Below, piece after piece: positions 40,643-52,500 of a stretch of DNA of 64,000 nucleotides. A model generated the notes under the pieces. The model saw only the letters and a program-made list of their open reading frames with translations. It had not been told where the DNA came from and did not search any database. The DNA is taken from NCBI RefSeq assembly GCF_045679555.1, contig NC_092096.1, positions 17,636,771 to 17,700,770 on the forward strand, written 5' to 3'. Source of the DNA: Salvelinus alpinus. Lineage: Eukaryota; Chordata; Actinopteri; Salmoniformes; Salmonidae. How positions within the stretch are numbered: the first letter of the stretch is position 1; each line of letters begins with the position of its first letter. A program made the translations under genes and the position numbers.

Positions 40643-42426
40643 TAAATGGCATCCTATTCCCTAAATAGCATCCTATTCCCTAAATGGCATCCTATTCCCT
40701 AAATGGCATCCTATTCCCTAAATGGCATCCTATTCCCTAAATAGCATCCTATTCCCTAAATGGCATCCTATTCCCTAAATGGCATCCTATTCCCTGAATG
40801 GCACCCTATTACCTAAATAGCATCCTATTCCCTAAATAGCATCCTATTCCCTAAATCGCATCCTATTCCCTAAATGGCATCCTATTCCCTGAATGGCATC
40901 CTATTCCCTAAATGGCATCCTATTCCCTAAATAGCATCCTATTCCCTAAATGGCATCCTATTCCCTAAATGGCATCCTATTCCCTAAATGGCATCCTATT
41001 CCCTAAATAGCATCCTATTCCCTAAATGGCATCCTATTCCCTAAATGGCATCCTATTCCCTGAATGGCATCCTATTCCCTACATAGCATCATATCCCCTA
41101 AATGGCAACCTATCCCTAAATGGCACCCTATTCCCTAAATGGCATCCTATTCCCTAAATGGCATCCTATTACCTAAATGGCATCCTATTCCCTAAATGGC
41201 ATCCTATTCCCTAAATGGCATCCTATTCCCTAAATGGCATCCTATTCCCTAAATGGCATCCTATTCGCTAAATGGCATCCTATTCCCTAAATGGCATCCT
41301 ATTCCCTAAATGGCATCCTATTACCTAAATGGCATCCTATTCCCTAAATGGCATCCTATTCCCTAAATGGCATCCTATTCCCTAAATGGCATCCTATTCC
41401 CTAAATGGCATCCTATTCGCTAAATGGCATCCTATTCCCTAAATGGCATCCTATTCGCTAAATGGCATCCTATTCCCTAAATGGCATCCTATTCCCTAAA
41501 TGGCATCCTATTCCCTAAATGGCATCCTATTCCCTAAATGGCATCCTATTCCCTAAATGGCATCCTATTCCCTAAATGGGACCCTATTCCCTAAATGGCA
41601 TCCTATTCCCTAAATGGCATCCTATTCCCTAAATGGCATCCTATTCCCTAAATAGCATCCTATTCCCTAAATGGCATCCTATTCCCTAAATGGCATCCTA
41701 TTCCCTAAATGGCATCCTATTCCCTAAATAGCATCCTATTCCCTAAATGGCATCCTATTCCCTAAATGGCATCCTATTCCCTGAATGGCATCCTATTCCC
41801 TACATAGCATCATATCCCCTAAATGGCAACCTATCCCTAAATGGCACCCTATTCCCTAAATGGCATCCTATTCCCTAAATGGCATCCTATTACCTAAATG
41901 GCATCCTATTCCCTAAATGGCATCCTATTCCCTAAATGGCATCCTATTCCCTAAATGGCATCCTATTCCCTAAATGGCATCCTATTCGCTAAATGGCATC
42001 CTATTCCCTAAATGGCATCCTATTCCCTAAATGGCATCCTATTACCTAAATGGCATCCTATTCCCTAAATGGCATCCTATTCCCTAAATGGCATCCTATT
42101 CCCTAAATGGCATCCTATTCCCTAAATGGCATCCTATTCGCTAAATGGCATCCTATTCCCTAAATGGCATCCTATTCGCTAAATGGCATCCTATTCCCTA
42201 AATGGCATCCTATTCCCTAAATGGCATCCTATTCCCTAAATGGCATCCTATTCCCTAAATGGCATCCTATTCCCTAAATGGCATCCTATTCCCTAAATGG
42301 GACCCTATTCCCTAAATGGCATCCTATTCCCTAAATGGCATCCTATTCCCTAAATGGCATCCTATTCCCTAAATGGCATCCTATTCCCTAAATGGCATCC
42401 TATTCCCTAAATAGCATCCTATTCCT
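40643..42426. repeat. 19-bp minisatellite (AAATGGCATCCTATTCCCT)
   Basis: About 94 copies of AAATGGCATCCTATTCCCT, with variants at AAATAGC, GAATGGC, CACCC, TTACCT and TTCGCT. A marker string (ACATAGCATCATATCCCC) occurs near 41080 and 41801, and GGGACCCTATTCC near 41578 and 42299. Both pairs lie 721 bp apart, so one block of at least 500 bp was duplicated inside the array. The unit is nearly identical to the left arm of the palindromic element seen at 46.9 kb. Confidence 0.96.
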
Positions 42427-42866
42427 TATACAGACAGGGATGTATCAAAGCCTGAAACACACTGGTCTGGTATGAAGGCTTGGCGGAAGGAAACTCACAC
42501 TGACAGTATGTCCAGTCATAGTTACATTCAAATAAATTCCCTCCTAATGAGGACATTGACTCACAAAACCTACATGTAGGGGGCACTCAACATTCCCCAC
42601 GTGCACAGTGAGTACCTGTCATAACTGAGTCACAGCAGCTCAACAATAGAATGGAGCCATGTCAAATGCAGGTACAGTACATTGTAGATCCACTCACCAT
42701 CACTAGTATACACTGTAGATACACTTCCACACAAGCTGATCCTAGACCTGTGCCTACAGGAAACTACAACAATGTACACTCCCAGGGCCATCTCTAGGAC
42801 CTCCCAGGAAGCCAACTATACACCAGGAAGAGGATGCTAATTACCGTAAGATAATTGGACATTGTA
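42427..42866. other. Unique spacer, no gene recognised
   Basis: About 440 bp of unique sequence. An open frame of about 60 codons on the minus strand has no recognised relative. No element or RNA gene is seen. Confidence 0.5.
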
Positions 42867-45348
42867 CGAGTCATGTTGATGGTAACTCAGTTATAATGTG
42901 TCCAGAGTCATGTTGATGGTAACTCAGTTATAATGTGTCTAGAGTCATGTTGATGGTAACTCAGTTATAATGTGTCTAGAGTCATGTTGATGGTAACTCA
43001 GTTATAATGTGTCTAGAGTCATGTTGATGGTAACTCAGTTATAATGTGTCTAGAGTCATGTTGATGGTAACTCAGTTATAATGTGTCTAGAGTCATGTTG
43101 ATGGTAACTCAGTTAGAGTCATGTTGATGGTAACTCAGTTATAATGTGTCTAGAGTCATGTTGATGGTAACTCAGTTATAATGTGTCTAGAGTCATGTTG
43201 ATGGTAACTCAGTTATAATGTGTCTAGACTCATGTTGATGGTAACTCAGTTATAATGTGTCTAGAGTCATGTTGATGGTAACTCAGTTAGAGTCATGTTG
43301 ATGGTAACTCAGTTATAATGTGTCTAGAGTCATGTTGATGGTAACTCAGTTATAATGTGTCTAGAGTCATGTTGATGGTAACTCAGTTATAATCTGTCTA
43401 GAGTCATGTTGATGGTAACTCAGTTATAATGTGTCTAGAGTCATGTTGATGGTAACTCAGTTATAATGTGTCTAGAGTCATGTTGATGGTAACTCAGTTA
43501 TAATGTGTCTAGAGTCATGTTGATGGTAACTCAGTTATAATGTGTCTAGAGTCATGTTGATGGTAACTCAGTTATAATGTGTCTAGAGTCATGTTGATGG
43601 TAACTCAGTTATAATGTGTCTAGAGTCATGTTGATGGTAACTCAGTTATAATGTGTCTAGAGTCATGTTGATGGTAACTCAGTTATAATGTGTCTAGAGT
43701 CATGTTGATGGTAACTCAGTTATAATGTGTCTAGAGTCATGTTGATGGTAACTCAGTTATAATGTGTCTAGAGTCATGTTGATGGTAACTCAGTTATAAT
43801 GTGTCTAGAGTCATGTTGATGGTAACTCAGTTATAATGTGTCTAGAGTCATGTTGATGGTAACTCAGTTATAATGTGTCTAGAGTCATGTTGATGGTAAC
43901 TCAGTTATAATGTGTCTAGAGTCATGTTGATGGTAACTCAGTTATAATGTGTCTAGAGTCATGTTGATGGTAACTCAGTTATAATGTGTCTAGAGTCATG
44001 TTGATGGTAACTCAGTTATAATGTGTCTAGAGTCATGTTGATGGTAACTCAGTTATAATGTGTCTAGAGTCATGTTGATGGTAACTCAGTTATAATGTGT
44101 CTAGAGTCATGTTGATGGTAACTCAGTTATAATGTGTCTAGAGTCATGTTGATGGTAACTCAGTTATAATGTGTCTAGAGTCATGTTGATGGTAACTCAG
44201 TTATAATGTGTCTAGAGTCATGTTGATGGTAACTCAGTTATAATCTGTCTAGAGTCATGTTGATGGTAACTGAGTTATAATGTGTCTAGAGTCATGTTGA
44301 TGGTAACTCAGTTATAATGTGTCTAGAGTCATGTTGATGGTAACTCAGTTATAATGTGTCCAGAGTCATGTTGATGGTAACTCAGTTATAATGTGTCTAG
44401 AGTCATGTTGATGGTAACTCAGTTATAATGTGTCTAGAGTCATGTTGATGGTAACTCAGTTATAATGTGTCTAGACTCATGTTGATGGTAACTCAGTTAT
44501 AATGTGTCTAGAGTCATGTTGATGGTAACTCAGTTATAATGTGTCTAGAGTCATGTTGATGGTAACTCAGTTATAATGTGTCTAGAGTCATGTTGATGGT
44601 AACTCAGTTATAATGTGTCTAGAGTCATGTTGATGGTAACTCAGTTATAATGTGTCTAGAGTCATGTTGATGGTAACTCAGTTATAATGTGTCTAGAGTC
44701 ATGTTGATGGTAACTCAGTTATAATGTGTCTAGAGTCATGTTGATGGTAACTCAGTTATAATGTGTCTAGAGTCATGTTGATGGTAACTCAGTTATAATG
44801 TGTCTAGAGTCATGTTGATGGTAACTCAGTTATAATGTGTCTAGAGTCATGTTGATGGTAACTCAGTTATAATGTGTCTAGAGTCATGTTGATGGTAACT
44901 CAGTTATAATGTGTCTAGAGTCATGTTGATGGTAACTCAGTTATAATGTGTCTAGACTCATGTTGATGGTAACTCAGTTATAATGTGTCTAGACTCATGT
45001 TGATGGTAACTCAGTTATAATGTGTCTAGAGTCATGTTGATGGTAACTCAGTTATAATGTGTCTAGAGTCATGTTGATGGTAACTCAGTTATAATGTGTC
45101 TAGAGTCATGTTGATGGTAACTCAGTTATAATGTGTCTAGAGTCATGTTGATGGTAACTCAGTTATAATGTGTCTAGAGTCATGTTGATGGTAACTCAGT
45201 TATAATGTGTCTAGAGTCATGTTGATGGTAACTCAGTTATAATGTGTCTAGAGTCATGTTGATGGTAACTCAGTTATAATGTGTCTAGAGTCATGTTGAT
45301 GGTAACTCAGTTATAATGTGTCTAGAGTCATGTTGATGGTAACTCAGT
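42867..45348. repeat. 37-bp minisatellite, very homogeneous
   Basis: About 66 copies of a 37-bp unit (GAGTCATGTTGATGGTAACT, then CAGTTATAATGTGTCTA). Most copies are identical. Rare variants are CTAGACTC, AATCTGTC, GTGTCCAG and two shortened copies reading CTCAGTTAGAGTCATG (about 43108 and 43286). The low divergence points to recent expansion or homogenisation. Confidence 0.96.
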
Positions 45349-45445
45349 AGCTGTAGCTGATGCAATATCTAATCGTTTCCATTGTAAATGTCTACATAAT
45401 ATAGGATGCATGGTGCAGTAATAAACTGCTTTGATATGTCCCTAC

Positions 45446-45645
45446 TAAGTGCTAGAGGATTCACTACAGACACCCTGGTTAGATTCCAGGCTGTATCACA
45501 ACAGGCCGTGATTGAGAGTCCCACAGGGTGGCGCACAATTGGCCCAGCGTCGTCCGTGTTCGGCCGGTGTAGGCCGTCATTGTAAATAAGAATTTGTTCT
45601 TAACTGACTTGCCTACTTAAGGAAAGGTTAAATAATTAATTTTAT
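45446..45645 (+). mobile_element. Salmonid tRNA-derived SINE
   Basis: About 200 bp containing a degenerate polymerase III B box (GGTTAGATTCC, 45477-45487), then GGTGGCGCACAATTGGCCCA, and the tail module TAGGCCGTCATTGTAAATAA followed by GAATTTGTTCTTAACTGACT. By recall this arrangement is a common salmonid SINE. The A box is poorly preserved, and CTACTTAAGGAAAGG diverges from the usual CTAGTTAAATAAAGG. It lies about 0.9 kb upstream of the gsap start codon. Confidence 0.8.
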
Positions 45646-46059
45646 TATAAAATAAGCTACTGTAGGTTCATTCAGAACAGTGTCCGACTCGCATTAGGTT
45701 TTCTGTACACTACCGCCACCGTGTGGGTACAAAGCTAGATTGCAGATTTATGAAAATTGAACTTGAGACAGTGCTGATATAACTAGCCTAATTTATTGTG
45801 AGGTAGTATTATATAGCGCTATGACTAGTAGACTCAATGGTCAATTAGGTAGCCATATCAATAATAGGATACAATGCATGACGGACACAAAGACACCAAC
45901 ATAGCAAAACGAATATAAAGTGGGCTATTGTGAAAGGTAAATAAATAGCCTTCTGTGTTTGTTTATGTTTTACCCTCTAGTGGTCGCACAGCACCTCCAT
46001 TCTTTTATGTTTTATGTTGTCCATAATCAGGTGACACACAGCCCAGGCAGGCAGCAAAG

Positions 46060-46400
46060 GCGGTGAGATATTCTGATCCACCGGAGTGATCGCTTGTCCG
46101 GCCTATCAGAGCGGGCGTCTCCGCTGTCTGACCCGATAAGGGCGGGCTCTATGAACAGGGCGCAGTGAGCTGTGAAAATTGTTCCGTGTAAAGTTGAGTA
46201 AATTGCTGTATGGCTGCAGATCTCAAGGGAAGTGATTCCCTTTCAAATCACGCCTTCTGCTTTGTTTTCGGTGCGTTAAACACTGCTTAAACGGCTTCTG
46301 GACTATCGTCAAAACGTTATTTACAACTATCACATGATGCTGCATTATATGACAAGTTGTAACTTCAGGCTATCTGGCATCTTCCGGATAGTGTGAAATC
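46060..46400 (+). promoter_or_regulatory. Putative gsap promoter region
   Basis: A GC- and CpG-richer stretch in otherwise AT-rich surroundings, immediately upstream of exon 1. It contains GAGCGGGCG (about 46110) and GGGCGGG (46140-46146), which fit Sp1/KLF GC boxes. No clear TATA box lies at a suitable spacing. Composition and position suggest a broad housekeeping-type promoter, but the transcription start cannot be placed from sequence alone. Confidence 0.45.
46210..46290 (+). other. Possible upstream ORF in gsap 5' leader
   Basis: ATG at 46210 opens 26 codons (MAADLKGSDSLSNHAF...) ending at TAA 46288-46290, about 200 bp before the gsap start codon. It would act as a short upstream ORF only if transcription starts 5' of it, which is unknown. 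No homology is claimed. Confidence 0.2.
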
Positions 46401-46492
46401 GCGGAGGCTCTAATTGAAGGGGTTTCATCATAAGTGTTTGATGTTTAACAGACGTGGAAATCAGTAAGTTGTGGAGGAGGTCATCCGCACAC

Positions 46493-46580
46493 ATGTTGCA
46501 ACTAAGCGCAACATTCGATTTGCAGCAGGATGTGGTGTCAAGTATATTTAAGAAAGAGGCGACTGTAGGAAGAATCAAAG
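46493..46580 (+). CDS. gsap: gsap exon 1 (coding part)
   Basis: Encodes residues 1-29 (MLQLSATFDLQQDVVSSIF...KEATVGRIK) plus one base. The AxFDLxxDV motif matches the N terminus of vertebrate GSAP. The donor is AAAG|GTAAGA. The open frame begins just after a TGA at 46439-46441. Confidence 0.88.
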
Positions 46581-49500
46581 GTAAGAGCTATCTGGTTGTG
46601 TCGCTCGACCGATATCCAAAACCTATACGTTGTGCCTTTACGCACAAGGTGACAATGTGTGACAAATACCATGATAGTAGTGACACATTTAATGGCAAAA
46701 TGTATGTTTTCCTCTACAGAATACTCAGGGATCGTTGACACTCGGATCCTCAACATTGAAAGGGATGGAGGAGTCCTCTACTCCTGGAAAGTAAGTGGAC
46801 ACTGGGCAAGGGGCATTCACATAGCATTATAATGGGTAGGTCAAGCTGACGTTCCACACATAACCAATAGTGCGCTCTTCGGGACGTGGTGGGAACGTTC
46901 TCTCTGTCTAGGGTGCATCCCAATGGCACCCTATTCCCTATAGTGCAGCATCCCAATGGCACCCTATTCCCTATAGTGCACTACTTTTGACCTGGACCCA
47001 TAGGGATCTGGTCAAAAGAAGTGCACTATGTAGGGGATATGGTGCCATTGGGACGTAGGCTCCAAATAGAAGCCCAAAGACTCATGACAGACCACTGCAG
47101 CTGAATAAGATACTGGTTAAAAGCTACTGGTTAAAAGCTACTGGTTAAGAGCTACTGGTTAAGAGCTACTGGTTAAGAGGCATTCCGTTTCTTTATAACA
47201 TAGAGTTGTTCATAAAGTATCCTCAGACTGTGAGGGAGTGTTAAGCCCTGCATAGACAGCTGAGATGTCATGGGCATAAGTATAGGTCATTACACACACA
47301 CACACACACACACACAACACACCACACACACCACACACCACACACACCACACACCACACACCACACAGTCATTATGAGCCGTAATGGCTTTCCTCCTCCT
47401 CTCATCTCTCAGGGGGCAACAGGGACCACCAGGATCGGGAAATACGACCCCAATACCAGACAGAATAAGGTAGAGCTTTCCTCTGTGTGTGTGTGTGTGT
47501 GACTGAGTGAGTGGGTGGGTGAGTATGTGTGTATATGCCAGCACATAGTCTTAATGGAATGTGAGGTTACTCCTGGTACACTGCCTGATCACCACCAGCT
47601 GTTTGTAGTGTTCATCATGGGCCCTAACCCCTCTCCCCTGTCCCCTTACCCCTCTCACCTCTCCCCTAACCCCTGTCCCCTGTCCCCTTACCCCTCTCAC
47701 CTCTCCCCTGTCCCCTTTCCCCTCTCACTCTCCCCTAACCCCTCTCCCCTAACCCCTCTCCCCTCTCTTCACAGCTCCTCTACACATTTGACAAGCAGGT
47801 GTGTGTCAGCAGCTGTTCTCTGAATAAGGAGGAGACTCTGCTGGGTAAGGACCTGTTCATGGACTTAGAAATAGAATGCGTAGAACATAGAGATACATTA
47901 ATTGTTCTATTGAATTCTATGGTGTAGAACAGATAAAGCTCTAGAATCCATGGTATTCTAATTCTATGTGACACATATGCGTAGTACAAAGACACACAGA
48001 CAGTGAAACAAGGATCCTCACTAAGTGTTGAGCCAGTGTCTCCTCCGCTAGTGTGTCAGTGTTAGACTAGATACAGGTTTTCCTACATATAGCGTACTGA
48101 CATTTCCAGTCCAAGATTGGGATCACCCCGTGGGAGTATCTTGTCATCACGAGAGAGGAACAATGTCTTGTGACTGAGCCGACAGCCAAGAGCCGTTGTA
48201 TTGAAGTCCCTGAACCCACATCAACTCACATACTTGTCTTTTAATCTCATTTTTAGCGGTCAGTTTGGCACAGAGGACAAGAACAGAGGAGCGCCTCAGA
48301 TCAGGTACCTGTCTCCCCTTGGCCCCCCCCCCCCCCCGCCCCCCACACACACCTCCCAACGCTGATACAGACAAACACAGAAGCTGAAGATTAGAGAAAC
48401 GCAACTAGACAGATAACCATGTAAATCTACAGTGTGTTATGAAGAGGGAAGTGGTAAGCTGCTGATAACTAGCTCTCTGTTTCCCTCTGTTTCTCTCTGG
48501 TTCTCTCTGTTTCCCTCTGGTTCTCTCTGGTTCTCTCTGAGCCAATAGGGAGACAGACCTGTGGCTGTATTCACTACAACTCTAATAGTCAGATGGGTAA
48601 CATTCAGGATGTTATTAAGTATCTATCCACACATGCACCACACGTTTTTAAGTGTTTCAAGTGTACTCTACACGACAGGTTCAAACTGTACACAACTATT
48701 GGCTGTATGCCGCACTATATCGTTCACCTGTATGTGTTGGAATGAGTAGCAGTTATCACACGGGCAGCACAGGTGGTGAAGCAGTTTTCTGCTGTTTCAG
48801 GTCAGTGAAGTTAATCATTACCATATATAACACCTTTCCCCTTGTTCTACTCCTAGTTTCAAAATGTCTGACCCTCCTCATTGAGATCCATCCCATTAAC
48901 AACACTAAGGTCCTGAAGGCTGTCGACTGCCGGGTCAGAGTTCAGGTATAGAGCTGTATTGTTTTGTACTGGACCCTACTGTACTCTTATCAGGAACACC
49001 TATTACAATAAGCTTCCCCTCGGTTGTTATTACATTGATGTAACAATGTGCTATAACATGGTTATACTACAAAGAATGTTAACCAGTCATCTTTGGTTTC
49101 ATGCAGTTCATCCATCCAGACACAGAGAGGGACTCAGTGCTGGAGAGTCACCTGCTGCTGGTAGCAGAAGATGGCTGTGAGTATCTGGGATGTGAAGTGG
49201 TGTTAAATCTCTGAGGGTCACAGCTTTTAACTATGATAGTACAAAGACATTAGATGACACTGTTTTCTGGAGAGTTTGTCTACTGGGCCTTCAGGGTTTA
49301 GGCTTTGAACTTTGACCTTTGACCTTTCAGATGTGGAGCAGCTCCATGTGATGCTGGTCAGACAAGAGGGTTACAGAGTGGTAAGAAACACTGTCACAGA
49401 CTATAGAGAGCTGGAATGGAATGCAACTGTTCCATAGTGACATCACTTCCTGTTGACTGGTGTTCTAACAGGTGATGTTGAACCCAGAGTGTCTGGCCAA

Positions 49501-52500
49501 AGACAGGGTGGCAGAGGAGTTCAGCTGGGTCCAGTGGGACAGCCAGACACAGAGACTCTTCTACTTCACACACAGGGTAACATACCATATATACAGTACC
49601 AGTCAAAAGTTTGGACACACCTACTCATTCAAGGGTTTTTCTTTATTTTTACTATTTTCTACATTGTAGAATAATAGTGAAGACATCAACACTATGAAAT
49701 AACACATATGGAATCATGTAGTAACCAAAAAAGTGTTAAACAAATCTAAATATATTTGAGATTTGAGATTCTTCAAAGTAGCCAGCCTTTGCCTTGATGA
49801 CAGCTTTGCACTGTTGGCATTCTCTCAACCAGCTTCACCTGGAATGCTTTTCCAACAGTCTTGAAGGAGTTCCCACATATGTTGAGCACTTGTTGGCTGC
49901 TTTTCCTTCACTCTGTGGTCCAACTCATCCCAAACCATCTCAATTGGGTTGAGGTCAGGTGATTGTGGAGGCCAGGTCATCTGATGCAGCACTTCATCAC
50001 TCTCCTTGATCAAATAGCCCTTACACAGCCTTGGGGTGTGTTGGGTCATTGTCCTGTTGAAAAACAAATGATAGTCCCCATTAAGCACAAACCAAAGTAG
50101 GGTGGCTACTTTAAAGAATCTCAAATATAAAATATATTTGGATTTGTTTAACACTTATTTGGTTACTACATGATTCCATATGTGTTATTTCATAGTTTTG
50201 ATGTCTTCACTATTCTACAATGTAGAAAATACTAAAATAAAGAAAAACCCTTGAATGAGAAGGTGTGTCCAAACTTTTGACTGGTACTGTAGGTAACACA
50301 CTGTAGGCTCTGATCTGGGCAACAACACCTTAACCTAATATGTTCTATTTCTTTTGAATTGTGAAGACGAATGCAGAAATTCCTCCTGATAATGCAATAA
50401 TGACCTCCCTTCTTTCTCTGTCAGGAAAAAGCGGTGCTGAAATGTGTGCAATTCTGCCATGACCACAACTGTGAGACCTTGGTGAGACTAGCAGCAGAAA
50501 TCATTTAATCATCAACACTTTATGGGTAGAGTTTCAGGTCAGGCTACTTAATGCTTCCCCCTCTTTCCGACAGTTTGAGCTTGAACTGGAGTTGCCCTCT
50601 AACCCTTTCACCTGTATGAGGTAAGAATGAAAAGTAAAATTAAATTAAATAAGATAACTTTTCAGCTAAACTGTGTATTTCCTGAAAACAGTTCATCAAT
50701 ATTCAGTCATTTCTAGTGATGCTGTATGGATATCTCCTTGTGTGTTTGACCCTCAGGTTTGTTAACCTGGGCTTTGACCATCACCAAGAGACACAGCATG
50801 AACGGGAGGAGATGAGGATGGTGGTGATCACCAATAAAACAGGCACGTTTTGGTTAAACATTAACTGATTCACCTCCATACTGTATTGATAATGAACTAT
50901 GCTCAGAGAACATTCCTCTCTCATTGAGTTTGTCATGGCTTTGTGTTTGACATGGGACGTGAATGGAAACAGAGGGTAAGTGCTGTAGCTGCTCTGATCT
51001 CGATGAACTGGGTCACTCCTTGATCAATGGACAGTTCAGTTCACCACCAGCACAATCACACTCACTTCACAGAGCCCAGATTTATAGAACTTCTCAATTC
51101 TCCAGATTGCATTAGTCAAGCTGCACAATTGGAAATGCTGCAGGCTTCCCAATCGTAAAAATAATGAGTGTTTCTTTGAAAGGCCTATCAAATCTAAAGA
51201 TGGTTGACGACGGCCCAGGGCCAGGATCACAATCACTTCACTGTGCTACTTATTCCAAATGACATTCAAGATTCAACCAATAAAACACTGTTGCTTTTAA
51301 TAAGACCCCAATCAATACCACATTGTTAAAATGCTATCCTTCTGCTTCTTCTTCTGGTTCTGCTTCTTCTGGTTCTGCTTCTTCTTCTTCTTCTGGTTCT
51401 GCTTTTTCTGGTTCTGCTTTTGCTTCTTCTTCTGGTTCTGCTTCTTCTTCTTCTTCTGGTTCTGCTTCTTCTGGTTCTGCTTCTTCTTCTGGTTCTGCTT
51501 TTTCTGGTTCTGCTTCTTCTTCTTCTTCTGGTTCTGCTTCTTCTTCTTCTGGTTCTTCTTCTTCTGGTTCTTCTTCTTCTTCTTCTGGTTCTTCTTTGTA
51601 TTCATCTGTTGTTAGAGTGTAATTGGTTGTTTTAATACCTGATCCTTACTGTTGATTGCAGGGAGTATGTGTGTGTGTTACAGCCAGCCTGCTTGTGCCG
51701 ACCAGGAGATCACATACACCATAGTCCTGGTGCACAGAGGTTCAGTATTATACGTCTTACCATGTTGCATTAGTTCCATACATTATTCACAAATGACTAA
51801 TTAAGTTCCGTCAGGGAAAATCCAAATTTCTTCTAAGTTTCAAGTTGTACATTGTAACCAACAGAGCCTCTCTGCCCTCTACAGGCTGCAGTAAAACATT
51901 CTCAGTGGCTCTGGATGGCACCCCTAGTCCATGTAGTACAGATCTCCTCCCTCTCTTCATCCCTATAGGTCAGTCAACACATCTGTCTCACAGACATCCT
52001 GTCAATCCTATCACAACCCCTTCAGTGCCTACTGGAACACTCCCACACAGCCCATCCCCCTTCAGTACCTGCTGGAACACTCCCACACAGCCTGTCCATC
52101 CTATCACAGCCCCTTAGAACCTGCTGGAACACTCTCACACAGCCCATCCATCCTATCACAACCCCTTAGAACCTGCTGGAACACTCCCACACAGCCCATC
52201 CATCCTATCACAGCCCCTTAGAACCTGCTGGAACACTCCCACACAGCCCATCCATCCTATCACAGCCCCTTCAGAACCTGCTGGAACACTCTCACACAGC
52301 CCATCCCCCTTCAGTACCTGCTGGAACACTCTCACACAGCCCATCCCCCTTCAGTACCTGCTGGAACACTCCCACACAGCCCATCCATCCTATCACAACC
52401 CCTTCAGTACCTGCTGGAACACTCCCACACAACCCATCCATCCCATCACAGCCCCTTCAGTACCTGCTGGAACACTCCCAGACAGCCCATCCCCCTTCAG

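Noticed and set aside
46914..47060. MicroRNA-like hairpin in the palindromic element
   Set aside because: The near-perfect 48-bp inverted arms belong to a dispersed repeat, and no feature distinguishes a miRNA precursor from a MITE.
47622..47766. Interstitial telomere repeat (CCCTAA)
   Set aside because: The modules are CCCCTCTCCCCTAACCCC, not a regular CCCTAA array, and they serve as a pyrimidine tract before exon 4.
48561..49180. Open frames of 60-99 codons overlapping gsap exons 6 and 7
   Set aside because: They run through introns. Only the portion between the splice sites matches GSAP, so they were replaced by the exon calls.
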